Positions 53,569-63,931 are shown, counted from the first letter of the stretch. The stretch: DNA of 64,000 nt from CAWAXW01 sp963786155 (GCA_963786155.1 CAWAXW010000006.1:2914001-2978000); one strand, 5' to 3'. The notes: generated by a model from the letters alone, not told the origin. Made by a program: numbers and translations.

Positions 53569-53804
53569 CAGTGGCCCTTCGACTTGGCCGGCACCCGGTC
53601 CACGCCGCCGGCCGCCCACGGATGGCACCGGGCGATCCTGGCCAGGGCCATGCGGCCCCCTCGAAGAACGCCAAATCGGCCTATCGCCTCGACGGCGTAC
53701 GCGGAGCAGGTGGGTTCGTAGCGACAATGACGGCCGAGCAAGGGCGACAGGAACCGCCGATAGAGACCGATAAGGCCGATCACCAGGCGTCGGGCAACCG
53801 TCAT
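53568..53804 (-). CDS. yidD: Membrane protein insertion efficiency factor YidD
   Basis: 78 residues. Begins MTVARRLVIGLIGLYRRFLS, then LLGRHCRYEPTCSAYAVEAI, then RCHPWAAGGVDRVPAKSKGH, the full YidD signature with its conserved Cys residues. It assists YidC. The ATG overlaps the rnpA stop by 4 bases and the stop overlaps the yidC start. The longer frame upstream is antisense-like rnpA sequence. Confidence 0.93.
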   Translation of the reverse strand: MTVARRLVIGLIGLYRRFLSPLLGRHCRYEPTCSAYAVEAIGRFGVLRGGRMALARIARCHPWAAGGVDRVPAKSKGH

Positions 53805-54133
53805 GACTCCCTCCGCACCGCTTCGCCCACGGCATCCGTCACGTGGGCCTTGAGGTCTTCGAACCCCACGGTGCCCGCCTCGTCGCCCGCCTGAATCACC
53901 ACGTCGAAGCCCGGGGCGACATCGCTCGCCCGCCATGCTTCGCGCAGCCGTCTCTTGACCCGATTGCGCCCCACGGCGCCGGAGCCGACCCTGACGGCGA
54001 GACCAACCCGGGCCGGGAGCCCATCGCCTCGTCCCAGGGCTATGGCCGTCACCCCATCCCGTCTCACGCGGGTTCCACCACGCAGGACGCGCTGGAAGTG
54101 GGCGGGACTCTTTACCGTCTCGATGGACCGCAT
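53801..54133 (-). CDS. rnpA: Ribonuclease P protein component
   Basis: 110 residues. Binds the RNase P RNA for tRNA 5' maturation. Contains SPAHFQRVLRGGTRVRRDGV, VGLAVRVGSGAVGRNRVKRR (the R-N-R motif) and LREAWRASDVAPGFDVVIQA. The start ATG 54133 sits 32 bases past the rpmH stop. Order rpmH-rnpA-yidD-yidC is conserved. Confidence 0.93.
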   Translation of the reverse strand: MRSIETVKSPAHFQRVLRGGTRVRRDGVTAIALGRGDGLPARVGLAVRVGSGAVGRNRVKRRLREAWRASDVAPGFDVVIQAGDEAGTVGFEDLKAHVTDAVGEAVRRES

Positions 54134-54165
54134 GGGGACTCTGTTCGCATATGGGGTTGGGTTCG

Positions 54166-54303
54166 CTATGCGGACAGCCGCGAGCGACCCTTGCTGCGCC
54201 GGTTCTTCAATATCGCCCGACCCGCCCGCGTCTTCATCCGAGCGCGGAATCCGTGCTTGCGCTTGCGGCGGCGCGTATTGGGCTGGAATGTCCTTTTGGT
54301 CAC
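54166..54303 (-). CDS. rpmH: 50S ribosomal protein L34
   Basis: 45 residues. Begins with GTG 54303 as MTKRTFQPNTRRRKRKHGFR, continuing ARMKTRAGRAILKNRRSKGR and SRLSA, a canonical L34. GAGAGGGGCAA precedes the start. It is the first gene of the rpmH-rnpA-yidD-yidC-jag-rsmG series on this strand. Confidence 0.96.
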   Translation of the reverse strand: MTKRTFQPNTRRRKRKHGFRARMKTRAGRAILKNRRSKGRSRLSA

Positions 54304-54763
54304 TTGCCCCTCTCGAGCTTTCTCTGAAGCCGCCCAGACCGTTCAAGCAAATTTCATTGGTCGCGAAAACGGCGGGTCTCTCGGGATGAGGACGGCAGTA
54401 TAGCGGACGGCTATTTGTCCATGTGAGAGGGGATTGACAAACCTCTTTTGCCCCTCTGCCCGTTCCCACTTGACGCGCGCTCGCCCCCTTTGCGTAGCAT
54501 GCTCACGGCCGTAGGGCTCCAGCCAAAGGCGGCGAGAGTCTCGGAACTTCCCCCCGGATCACCGGCGAACCGCCGGGCGTGCGACGGCAGAACGTTGGTT
54601 GTCCACACGTGTGGATATACCTGTTGATTGGTCGTAAGCCCATCGGATCGGCCCGAAACCCTTGCGCAGCAAGCGGATGCGCCTCGCTATGTCGACTCGA
54701 GGCACCTCCGGCCGGCACCACCTCTGTGGATAAGTCAGAGGCCGGGGGACTGAAGGGGGAAGG
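54304..54763. other. rpmH-dnaA intergenic region with DnaA boxes
   Basis: Divergent promoter region. The minus strand carries TATACT at 54402-54397, a candidate minus-10 for rpmH. DnaA boxes: inverted pair TTGTCCACA (54599-54607) and TGTGGATAT (54610-54618), separated by CG, and a perfect TGTGGATAA (54725-54733) 31 bases before dnaA. Such boxes can autoregulate dnaA and contribute to the origin. No protein-coding gene is visible. Confidence 0.75.
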
Positions 54764-56191
54764 ATGCGGACCTTGGGTGAGGGCTCGAACGAGACGAGCC
54801 ACGATCTAGCGGACTCGCCCGGACTGGGCACCGACGGGATCGCCGAAGAGATCTGGCGAGAGGCGTCGGTATTGCTCCGTACCGCCTTGTCCGAGGGCAA
54901 CTACACGGCCTGGTTCGACAAGGCGACGGTCGTCGGTCTCGAAGGCGACACTTTCGTATTGGGCGTCCCGAATCCATTCGCGAAGGAATGGATCCAGCAG
55001 CGCTACCACGACGCTCTCCAGACCGCCTTGGCTCAAGCCGCCGGACGGCCCATCGACGTCGCGATCCTCGCGGGCGATGCTTACGACCCCGAGGTGGACA
55101 CATCGCAATTGGCTCCCACCCCGGTACCAACGCCCACCGAGGCCGCGGCCCCCGACGAGCCCGGCGACCTCCACCCCAAGTACTCGTTCGACTCCTTCGT
55201 CATCGGATCGTCGAACCGCTTCGCCCACGCCGCCGCGCTCGCGGTAGCCGAAGGGCCCGCTCAGGCCTATAACCCGCTCTTCATCTACGGCGAAGCGGGC
55301 CTAGGCAAGACCCACCTTCTCCACGCGATCGGCCGCTACGTTCGTGATTGGCACCGCAAGCTCACGGTCCGCTACGTCTCCACAGAGCAGTTCATGAACG
55401 AGTTCATCCTTGCTCTGAGACGCAACACGATCCCCGAGTTCCACCGACGCTACCGATCAGCAGGTGTCCTCCTGATCGACGACATCCAGTTCCTCGAGAA
55501 CAAAGAGCGGACCCAGGAAGAGTTCTTCCACACTTTCAACGCGCTCCACCCGATGAGCCAGATCATCATCACGTCGGATAGGTCTCCCAAGAAGATCTCC
55601 ACCTTGGAGGAAAGGCTCCGCACACGTTTCGAATGGGGACTCATCACCGACATCCAGCCCCCCGATCTCGAGACGAGGATCGCGATCCTCCAGAAGAAGT
55701 CCGAGACCGACGGCCTCGAGATCCCCCAGGAGGTCATGCAGTTCATCGCCTCGCGGGTCCAAACGAACATCCGCGAGTTGGAGGGGGCTCTCATCCGCGT
55801 GGCCGCCTATGCGTCGCTCACGGACGTGAAGGTCACGCTCGAGCTGGCCCAGAGCGTTCTTCAGTCCTTCCTGCCGGGGGCCGGAGAAGCCCGCGTCACC
55901 CCCGATCTGGTGATCGCCGTCGCTGCCGAGTACTTCGATGTCACCGCCGACGAGATCCGGTCCGCGAGTCGGTCGCGGCCCCTCGTCACCGCGCGCCAGC
56001 TCGCTATGTACCTCTGCCGCGAGCTGACCGACCTCTCGCTGCCCAAGATCGGAGAACGATTCGGGGGCCGCGATCATTCAACGGTCGTCCACGCCAACCA
56101 CAAGGTCCGCCAACTCATGCAAGAACAACAGACCTACTTCGAACAAGTGCGTGAGCTCACGACCCGCATCAAGCAGCGCGCAACCCGTTGA
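54764..56191 (+). CDS. dnaA: Chromosomal replication initiator protein DnaA
   Basis: 475 residues. Domain I: WREASVLLRTALSEGNYTAW; a Pro/Thr-rich linker near 110-135; AAA+ domain III: PLFIYGEAGLGKTHLLHAIG (Walker A) near residue 167, RSAGVLLIDDIQFLENKERT (Walker B) near 230 and SRVQTNIRELEGALIRVAAY; domain IV: SRPLVTARQLAMYLCRELTD and FGGRDHSTVVHANHKVRQLM, the DNA-binding signature. It opens oriC. The start ATG 54764 has GGGGGAAGG upstream. No frameshift. Confidence 0.97.
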   Translation: MRTLGEGSNETSHDLADSPGLGTDGIAEEIWREASVLLRTALSEGNYTAWFDKATVVGLEGDTFVLGVPNPFAKEWIQQRYHDALQTALAQAAGRPIDVAILAGDAYDPEVDTSQLAPTPVPTPTEAAAPDEPGDLHPKYSFDSFVIGSSNRFAHAAALAVAEGPAQAYNPLFIYGEAGLGKTHLLHAIGRYVRDWHRKLTVRYVSTEQFMNEFILALRRNTIPEFHRRYRSAGVLLIDDIQFLENKERTQEEFFHTFNALHPMSQIIITSDRSPKKISTLEERLRTRFEWGLITDIQPPDLETRIAILQKKSETDGLEIPQEVMQFIASRVQTNIRELEGALIRVAAYASLTDVKVTLELAQSVLQSFLPGAGEARVTPDLVIAVAAEYFDVTADEIRSASRSRPLVTARQLAMYLCRELTDLSLPKIGERFGGRDHSTVVHANHKVRQLMQEQQTYFEQVRELTTRIKQRATR

Positions 56192-56462
56192 CAACCCGTG
56201 AATCCGTCACCCCGGTTCCCTCGGTTCTCCACCGCGCGGTGTCGCGCTCTTCTTTTCTTGCGGATAACGACGTCCGTCGTCCCCACCGAACCCACACCCC
56301 GATCTCCACTCCGACCAGCGAGAATGCGGCTTATCCCCATGATCAACAGGCCCTACTACTAGTACGAGACATATCTATGTCTTTTAGAAGAAAGAAGAAG
56401 AACATTTGTATGTCACACCACCCTCGTAGTGTTCTCATCGATCTAGAAACGGAGGCGCAGCG
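56192..56462. other. Putative origin of replication (dnaA-dnaN intergenic)
   Basis: 271 bases, the usual actinobacterial oriC location. DnaA-box-like sites: TGCGGATAA at 56259-56267 and TTATCCCCA at 56331-56339, each one mismatch from TTATCCACA or its complement. An AT-rich segment (about 56350-56415: CATATCTATG, GAAAGAAGAAG, ACATTTGTATG) is the likely DNA unwinding element. Adjacent gene strands switch here consistent with bidirectional replication. Fewer boxes are obvious than in Streptomyces. Confidence 0.7.
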
Positions 56463-57606
56463 ATGAAGTTCAGGTGTGAGCGAGACAGCTTGCTCGAAGC
56501 CGTTCAATTTGCGATGAGAGCCATCTCGTCACGAGCGACACTGCCCGTGTTGTCGGGACTCCGACTACAGGCAACCGCGGAGGGAGAAGTGGCGATCGCG
56601 GCCACCGACCTCGAGTTGACGATGGAGAGCGCGTTCAAAGCAGCCGTGGACGAACCAGGCCGGATCATCGTGCCCGGCAGGTTGTTCTCGGAGATGACGC
56701 GGAGCCTGGGCGCGGGACAGGTCAGCCTCGCCGGCTCCGACGGGGAAGTGGAGATCGGGTCCGGGCGCGGGCATTTCCGGGTGAAGTCCCTCGTCGCCGA
56801 GGACTACCCGGCTCTCCCGATCGAGGACCGGAGCGAAGCAAAAGACGGGATCACGGTGTCGATCGACCCGGCAGGGTTGGCCACCGGACTGTCCCAGGTC
56901 GTTCGCAGCGCATCCACGGATGAGAGCCGTCAGGTGTTGACGGGCGTCTTGTGGGAGATCGAGGCGGACCAGGTGACCCTCGCCGCGACCGACTCTTATC
57001 GACTGGCCGTTCGGAAGCTCGCTCTAACTGGTGGTCCGGCGGAATTGCGGAAGGTGGTCCTGCCCTCCCGGAGTCTCGCCGAGCTTGCCCGGGCGCTCCA
57101 AGGGGGCGCGAACGAGGTGCGGGCAACCGTGAAGGACAACCTGATCATCTTCTTCGTGCGGAAGAATCCCGAGGCCGCTGCCGGCGCCGAAGAATCTGTG
57201 ATCGGTTCCCGCTTCATCGAGGGGGAGTTCCCGAACTACCGGCAACTGCTCCCATCGGGTTATCCGAACTCACTGACGACCGATCGCGAAACGCTGATCG
57301 AGGTCGCACGCCGCGTCGGTCTACTCGCGCGAGAACAACATGCCGGTGAAGCTGCATCTGGGCAATGAGTTGGAGATCTCGGCGCACACGCCGGATGTGG
57401 GCGAAGGCCAAGAGGTGATCGACGCAGAGTTCACCGGGACCCCGCTCGTGATCGCATTCAACCCGGCTTTCTTGTTGGACGGGGCCAACGCCATCGAAGG
57501 AGAGCGGGTGGTGTTCGATGCTCTGGATGGACTCAAGCCGGCGATCCTCCATGGAGAGGACGACGGTTCGTTCACCTACCTGCTGATGCCGGTTCGGCTG
57601 TCGTGA
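56463..57606 (+). CDS. dnaN: DNA polymerase III beta subunit (sliding clamp)
   Basis: 380 residues restored. Domains: MKFRCERDSLLEAVQFAMRA, VVDEPGRIIVPGRLFSEMTR-like domain 1, VLTGVLWEIEADQVTLAATD domain 2 with SYRLAVRKLAL, and GANAIEGERVVFDALDGLKP then the last-strand FTYLLMPVRL. Encircles DNA and holds polymerase. An extra C at 57336 breaks the frame in domain 3 (before NMPVKLHLGNELEISA). Strong GGAGGCGCAGCG before ATG 56463. Confidence 0.95.
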
Positions 57607-57613
57607 TGGGCGC

Positions 57614-58761
57614 GTGCGTGTAGGCCGGATCGAGCTCGAGGACTTCCGCAACTACGCGCACGTGGAGCTCGGGTTTGTCCCCGGGTTGAATCTCATCGTG
57701 GGTGCGAACGCCCAGGGCAAGACGAACCTCCTCGAAGCCGTGCACTGCCTCGCAGGCCTGGGCTCGCCACGCGGACCGGATGGCGCCATGGTGAGGGAGG
57801 GGCAGGAACGAGCCGTGCTCCACGCCGAGATCCTGAGGGGCGAACGCTCGATCAGGATCGACCTGGAGCTAAAACCGGGCCGCGGCACCCGGGCTCTTCT
57901 TAACCGGACCCCGATGAGCGGAACGCGGGCATTGGCCGAGGTCGTCACCACGGTGTTCTTCGGGCCCGACGAGCTTGCTCTCGTCAAAGGGTCTCCGGAC
58001 AGACGACGCCGGTGGCTCGACGACCTGGTCGTGAAGGTGAGGCCGGCCCGGCACACGCTCAGACGCGAGTGGGAACGGGTTCTGCGTCAACGGAATGCGC
58101 TGCTCAAGTCCGCGCCCGCGGGTCCTCGAGCGCGCTCGCGACACTCGACGTATGGGACGAGACGTTCGCGCGCGTCGGCGCGACGTTGGTTGCAAGCCGC
58201 CTGGCGACTCTGTCGGGGTTGATGCCCATGGCTCGCAAGCGCTTCGAGGCCCTCGCGGGGGCCGGCCGGATCGAGCTGGCCTATGCGAGCTCTTGGCTCG
58301 CGCCGGATGACCCGCTTGACCCCGCAGAATCGCCGAACGAATCAGATATCCGCGACGTCCTGATGGAGCAGATCCAGGAGCAACGCGGTCGCGAGATCGA
58401 GCGAGGTGCCTCGCTCGTCGGCCCGCAGCGAGACGACGTCATGGTGACGCTTTCGAGCTCCGACGAGGCGCCCTCGGACGCGCGTCTGTACGCATCACAA
58501 GGAGACCAGCGGACGTCGGCGCTCGCCCTCAAGCTGGCCGAGTTCGATCTCTTGGCGGAAGCCCTGCGAGAAGAACCCGTGTTGCTGCTCGACGACGTGT
58601 TTTCGGAGCTCGATCCCCGTCGACGTGCGTGGCTCGCCGATGCGGTGCGCGACCTCGATCAGGTGATAGTCACGTCGGCCGAACCCGGCGCGATCGAAGC
58701 TTCCGATGCAGCGGTGGTCTTCGAAGTTAGCGCGGGGCGGGTCAAGGAACGCGCCACATGA
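57614..58761 (+). CDS. recF: DNA replication and repair protein RecF
   Basis: 382 residues restored. SMC-like ATPase for loading RecA at gaps. Begins with GTG 57614: VGRIELEDFRNYAHVELGF, Walker A LIVGANAQGKTNLLEAVHCL near residue 28, MSGTRALAEVVTTVFFGPDE and DRRRRWLDDLVVKVRP near 125, the signature SQGDQRTSALALKLAEFDLL near 300, and Walker B EEPVLLLDDVFSELDPRRRA near 320. A base is missing in GCGGGT near 58121 (between LLKSAPA and GSSSALATLD). The TGA overlaps the DUF721 start. Confidence 0.94.
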
Positions 58762-59369
58762 GAGAACCCATGCGGCTGCGGGATCTGCTCGAGGGAGCGG
58801 GCCGCGACTTCGGACTTGGCCCTGAGGCGATGAGCGCGAGCAAGATCTGGGCGCTTTGGCTCGAGATCGTCGGCCCGGCGATGGCCACCCACTCGCGCCC
58901 GACCTCACTGCGGGAAGGCACTTTGCGGATCATCACGGATTCACCCGCATGGGCTAACGAAGTCTCCTATCTGGCGGACGAGATCAAGAGACGCGCGAAT
59001 CAAGCACTCGGCGCGGATGCGGTCGCGTCGGTGCGCGCGGGCGTCTCGAAGGGCCGGTTCGAGACGCTGAAAACCGATGCGAATAGCGCGCACAACGCTC
59101 CCTCAGAGGACCGTCCGGAAGGTGAATCGCGCGCCGTCGAGGACCCAACAGAAGCCCTTTCCAGGGCCGCGGAGCATGGTCTCGGCGACGCTTCAGAAAG
59201 CCTCATTGATCACCTTGCAAACCCCGCGAACGCCCTGGTAGCTGGTATGATTTTGGCAATGGAGCGAACGCTTCGCGCCCCCTCCACAATCGGTTGTGGA
59301 GACACTTTCAGGGGCCTTCGGTCGAGGCGATCAAACCCCATCAGAGGCGAAGGAGAAGACCTCGGCTAG
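58758..59369 (+). CDS. DUF721/DciA-type protein
   Basis: 203 residues as read. The first 100 residues carry the DUF721 (DciA-like) core: LRDLLEGAGRDFGLG, SKIWALWLEIVGPAMATHSR, GTLRIITDSPAWANEVSYLA and DEIKRRANQALGADAVASVR. DciA-type proteins load the replicative helicase in bacteria lacking DnaC, a fitting role between recF and gyrB. The C-terminal 100 residues (THL-like: RAVEDPTEALSRAAEHGLGD) look like a variable extension, and the last 25 overlap gyrB's start; a hidden indel there is possible. The start overlaps recF by 4 bases. Confidence 0.85.
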   Translation: MREPMRLRDLLEGAGRDFGLGPEAMSASKIWALWLEIVGPAMATHSRPTSLREGTLRIITDSPAWANEVSYLADEIKRRANQALGADAVASVRAGVSKGRFETLKTDANSAHNAPSEDRPEGESRAVEDPTEALSRAAEHGLGDASESLIDHLANPANALVAGMILAMERTLRAPSTIGCGDTFRGLRSRRSNPIRGEGEDLG

Positions 59370-61319
59370 AAGACCTGTGCCCGCGTCCAAGACGTCGGCG
59401 CGCGATGCATATACCGAACAAGACATCACCGTCCTCAAGGGGCTCGATCCGGTACGCCAGCGACCCGGGATGTACATCGGGTCCACCGGCATCCGCGGTC
59501 TCCATCACCTCGTCTACGAAGTCGTCGACAACGCGGTCGACGAGGCGATGGCGGGACACTGCGATCGCATCATCGTCGAGCTGCTGGCCGACGGAGGCTG
59601 CCGCGTGACCGACAACGGTCGTGGCATACCCGTCGGAGTCATCAAAGGCAGAGCGCAAGCCCGCGGTCGAGGTCGTGCTCACCACCCTCCACGCAGGAGG
59701 GAAGTTCGGGGGCAAGGGCTACCAGGTCTCCGGGGGCCTCCACGGCGTCGGGGTCTCGGTGGTCAACGCCCTGTCAGAGAGGCTCGATCGTCGAGGTGGT
59801 CCGCGACGGCAAGCTCTGGCGCCAGGAGTACGAGCGCGGCAAGCCCAAGGCGAAGCTCAAGGCCGTTAAGCCGACCAAGCGGACCGGCACGACCATCACG
59901 TTCTGGCCCGATCCCCTCATCTTCACGGAGGACCGGGAGTTCAAGCATCGACACGCTCGAACAGCGACTCCGTGAGATGGCTTTCCTGAACAAGGGGCTC
60001 GAGATCCGCCTGATCGACCAGCGGGTCGAGCCGCCGACCGAGGAGACCTTCACCGCTACACAGGCGGGATCATCGATTTCGTGAAACACCTGAACGCGAT
60101 CGCGCGACCCGGTCAACAAGAAGGTCGTCTACTTCGAAGCCAAGGCTGAGGCCCACGAGCTCGAGGTGGCGATGCAGTGGACCAATTCATTCACGGAATC
60201 GGTCTTCACGTTCGCCAACAACATCAACACCCACGAAGGCGGCATGCACGAGGAGGGCTTCCGTCGCTCGCTCACGCGCGTGATCACTTCTTACGCCCGA
60301 TCGAAGGGCATCCTCAAAGAGAAGGACGACGCCGCTCGATCGGCGAGGACGTCCGCGAGGGTCTCACGGCGATCATCTCCGTGAAGCTGCGTAATCCTCA
60401 GTTCGAAGGTCAGACGAAGACGAAGCTCGGCAACACCGAGATCCGCTCCTTCGTCGAGACCTCGATGAACCAGCGCTTCGCCGAGTTCATGGAGGAGCAC
60501 CCGAGCGAGGCCCGGGCGATCTGCACCAAGGCGATCGCGGCCCAGCGGGCTCGCCTCGAGGCGCGCAAGGCTCGCGACCTCGTCCGGCGCAAGTCGTTGC
60601 TCGAATCAACGACGCTCCCGGGCAAGCTCGCGGATTGCCAGACGCGCGATCCGAACGAGGCCGAGCTGTACATCGTCGAGGGTGACTCGGCCGGCGGCAC
60701 GGCCAAGACGGGCCGCGCAGCGCGAGTTCCAAGCGATCCTTCCGCTACGCGGCAAGATCCTCAACGTCGAGCGAGCGCGCCTGGCGAAGATCCTCGAGAA
60801 CAAAGAGATCCAGGCGATCATCACCGCGGTCGGCACCGGCATCGGCGAGGAGTTCGATATCGACGAAGTGCCGCTATCACAAGATCATCTCGATGGCCGA
60901 TGCGGACGTCGATGGCAGCCACATCAAGACCTTGCTCCTGACGTTCCTCTTCCGGTACATGCCGGCAGCTGATCGAAGCGGGCTACGTCTACGTCGCGCA
61001 ACCTCCTCTGTACCGGTTGACGTACAAGGGCAAGGTGCACTACTTCCGCAACGACGTGGAGCTCGACGCCTTCCAGCTCAGAGCAGAACGGGGCTCGGAT
61101 CGAGCCCCAGCGATTCAAGGGTCTCGGCGAGATGAATGCCGATCGGAGCTGTGGGAGACGACGCTCGATCCCGGAGAACCGGACCCTGCTGCAGGGTGAC
61201 GATGGAGGACGCAGCGCTGGCCGAAGAGATCTTCTCGACGTTGATGGGCGACGACGTCGAGTCACGCAAGACACTTCATCCAGCGCAACGCCAAAGACAT
61301 CCGATTCCTAGATATCTAA
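59296..61319 (+). CDS. gyrB: DNA gyrase subunit B (many indels)
   Basis: Restored 668 residues. GHKL ATPase domain: RPGMYIGSTGIRGLHHLVYE, EVVDNAVDEAMAGHCDRIIV, TDNGRGIPVGV, GGKGYQVSGGLHGVGVSVVN. TOPRIM: ELYIVEGDSAGGTAKTGRA, REFQAILPLRGKILNVERAR, DADVDGSHIKTLLLTFLFRY and RFKGLGEMNADELWETTLDP; ends RNAKDIRFLDI. The reading frame changes at least 15 times. Inferred extra bases: 59650, 59786, 59943, 60052-60053, 60099, 60334, 60338, 60720, 60871, 60965, 61080, 61144-61145, 61173, 61195, 61271. Removing these 17 bases leaves exactly 669 codons. Start GTG 59296 overlaps DUF721. Confidence 0.9.
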
Positions 61320-61320
61320 G

Positions 61321-63854
61321 ATGGCCATGGCTCCAGACGAACCGTTCCAGGACAAGCTGCCCGACGACGAGGGCCCTCGGGGGCAGCACGGAAGTAACGA
61401 TCGAGGAAGAGGTTCAGTACTCCTTCCTCGAGTACGCGATGTCGGTCATCGTCGTCGCGCGCCCTGCCGGACGTACGCGACGGCCTGAAGCCGGTGAACC
61501 GCCGGATCCTCTACGCGGCCCTTCAGTCGGGCCTCCGCCCCGATCAGCGCTACCGCAAGAGCGCGGCTCTCGTCGGCGAGGTCATGAAGACGTACCACCC
61601 TCACGGCGACCAGCGCGATCTACGACGCGATGGTTCGCCTGGCCCAGGACTTCTCGACGCGCTACCCACTGATCGACGGCCAAGGCAACTTCGGCTCGAT
61701 CGACGGCGACCCACCAGCCGCGATGCGCTACACCGAGTCCCGTCTGTCGCAGATGGCGATGCAGCTTCTGCGGGATATCGACGAGGAGACCGTCGACTTC
61801 GTCACGACCTACGACGGCGAGGCGGACGAGCCGATCGTGCTGCCGGCTAGGTTCCCGAACCTGCTCGTCAACGGCTCGCTCGGGATCGCCGTCGGCATGG
61901 CGACGAACATCCCACCGCACAACCTGCGCGAGGTCTCCGATGCGGTGATCGACATCCTCGAGCACCCGGAGCTCGCCGAGGACTCCGAGACCACTGCTTG
62001 CAACGGTGCATGAAGCACGTCAAGGCGCCGGACTTCCCGACAGGCGCGCTCGATCGTCGGGCAGCAGGGGATCGACGACGCCTTCACGACGGGCCGGGGC
62101 ACGATGAAGATGCGGGCCGTCTGCGAGGTCGAGGAAGGACCGAAGGGCGCTCCGCGGATCGTCGTCACCGAGCTGCCTTACAGGTGAACAAGGCGCGCCT
62201 TGCCGAGAAGATCGCCGAGCTCGTCGAACGCAGAAGAAGCTCGAGGGCATCGCCGACCTTCGCGACGAGTCTCAACGTGAAGGGTATGCGCCTCGTCATC
62301 GACCTCAAGAAGAACGCGGTGCCCCACGTCGTGCTGAACCAGCTCTACAAGCGGACGCAGCTGCAGGACAACTTCGCGGTGAACATGCTGGCGCTCGTCG
62401 ACGGCGTCCCACGGACGCTGAATCTCGGCGAGGTCGATCCAGGAGTACATCACGCACCAGATCACCGTCGTGACGCGCCGGACGCAGTACCGGTTGCGCA
62501 AAGCCGAAGGAGCGCTCGCACATCCTCGAGGGCCTCATCATCGCCCTCGACAACATCGACGAGATCGTCGCGCTGATCCGAGCGGCAGCGGACGTCGAGG
62601 AGGCGCGCGGCGGGTTGATGGCCCGCTTCGGGCTCTCGCGAGATCCAGGCGCAACACATCCTGGACATGCCGCTGCGCCGGTTGACCGCTCTCGAACAGG
62701 ACAAGATCCGCGAGGAGCACGCGGCTCTGCAGACGACGATCGCAGAGCTCAAGTCGATCCTTGCCGATCCCGCGAAGCTCCGAGCCCTCATCGCCGACGA
62801 ACTACGAGAGATCCGCGAGAAGTTCGGGGACGACCGCCGGACCCGATTGGTCCCGGACGAGGGTGAGTTCGACATCGAGGACCTGATCGCGGACGAGGAC
62901 CTCGTCATCTCGGTCTCGCGCGACGGCTACATCAAGAGCGTTCCGCTCGATACCTACCGCACAACAGGGCCGCGGGGGCCGAGGGGTCAAGGGGGCCGCG
63001 CTGAAAGAAGGCGACATCGTCGAGCACCTGCATCACGACGACCGCGCACTCCTATCTGCTGCTGTTCTCGAACACCGGACGCGTCTATCGATTGAAGGCA
63101 CACGAGATCCCGAAACGAGACCGGACCGCGCGCGGGACGGCCGTGGTGAACGTCGTCGCGATGAAGCCGGACGACAAGGTCGCCGCCGTGATCGACACCC
63201 GGGATTACGAGACCTATCGATACCTCTTGATCGCGACGAAGCGAGGAATGGTCAAGAAGACACTGTTCCGCGAGTACGACTCTTCTCGCCGGGAAGGGAT
63301 CATCGCCCTGAACCTGAAGGACGGGGACGAGGTCGTACGCGTGGCCCCGACTGCCGGCGATGACGACGTCCTGCTCATCAGCAAGAAGGGCAAGGCGATC
63401 CGTTTCAAGGAGGAGCAATGTGCGACCCATGGGACGCACGGCGACCGGGGTCATCGGGATCAGACTCGACCCGGACGACGAAGTGGTTGCGTGCGATGTG
63501 GTGAGGCGATGACTCGACAGAGCTGCTCGTCGTGACCGAGTTCGGCTACGGCAAGCGGACCAAGCTTCCCGAGTTCCCGAGGAAGGGCCGCGGCGGCAAG
63601 GGCGTCATCGCGGCGAAGCTGACCAAACCCAGGGGCCAGCTCACAGGAGCTTGCGTCGTCACGCCGGAGTCGAGGTCTTCCTTATCTCCGACGACGGAGT
63701 CGTCATCAGGATGCCGGTGAAGACGATCTCGCGACAGGGACGCCCCGCGACGGGCGTGAAGGTCATGAACATCACGCCTGGAGCGCGCGTATCCGCCGTG
63801 GCGCCGGTGGTCGGCGAGGCCGACGACTCGGGCCAGACGGTCCTCGAAGCCTAG
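61321..63854 (+). CDS. gyrA: DNA gyrase subunit A (many indels)
   Basis: Restored 840 residues. EVTIEEEVQYSFLEYAMSVI, SRALPDVRDGLKPVNRRILY, QRDR TYHPHGDSAIYDAMVRLAQ then QGNFGSIDGDPPAAMRYTES with the catalytic Tyr, ARFPNLLVNGSLGIAVGMAT, ILDMPLRRLTALEQDKI, and C-terminal pinwheel blades with a gyrase-box-like QGRGGRGVKG. Inferred extra bases: 61381, 61454, 61611, 61996-61997, 62052, 62232-62233, 62273, 62436, 62509, 62639, 62964, 63037, 63422; missing bases near 62181, 63503, 63511, 63672. Correcting these leaves exactly 841 codons. Ser at the QRDR position after GD is inferred through an indel. Confidence 0.9.
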
Positions 63855-63858
63855 GGGG

Positions 63859-63885
63859 ACGGTTCTTTCACCGTGGTGGTTTTTC
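63859..63885 (+). terminator. Possible terminator after gyrA
   Basis: ACGGT and ACCGT form a short stem around TCTTTC, followed by GGTGGTTTTT. It lies 5 bases past the gyrA stop. The stem is short but the T run supports it. Confidence 0.45.
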
Positions 63886-63931
63886 GCACATACTGACGGT
63901 CACTCACTGAGGTACCCATCAGGAGGAGAGG

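Noticed and set aside
59650..63672. Nearly every indel in gyrB/gyrA can be placed exactly between codons, hinting at programmed +1 frameshifting
   Set aside because: Third-position degeneracy and duplicate bases allow most insertions at codon position 2 or 3 to be re-placed at a boundary, so the pattern is not informative; no common slippery codon, stop codon or stimulator is seen.
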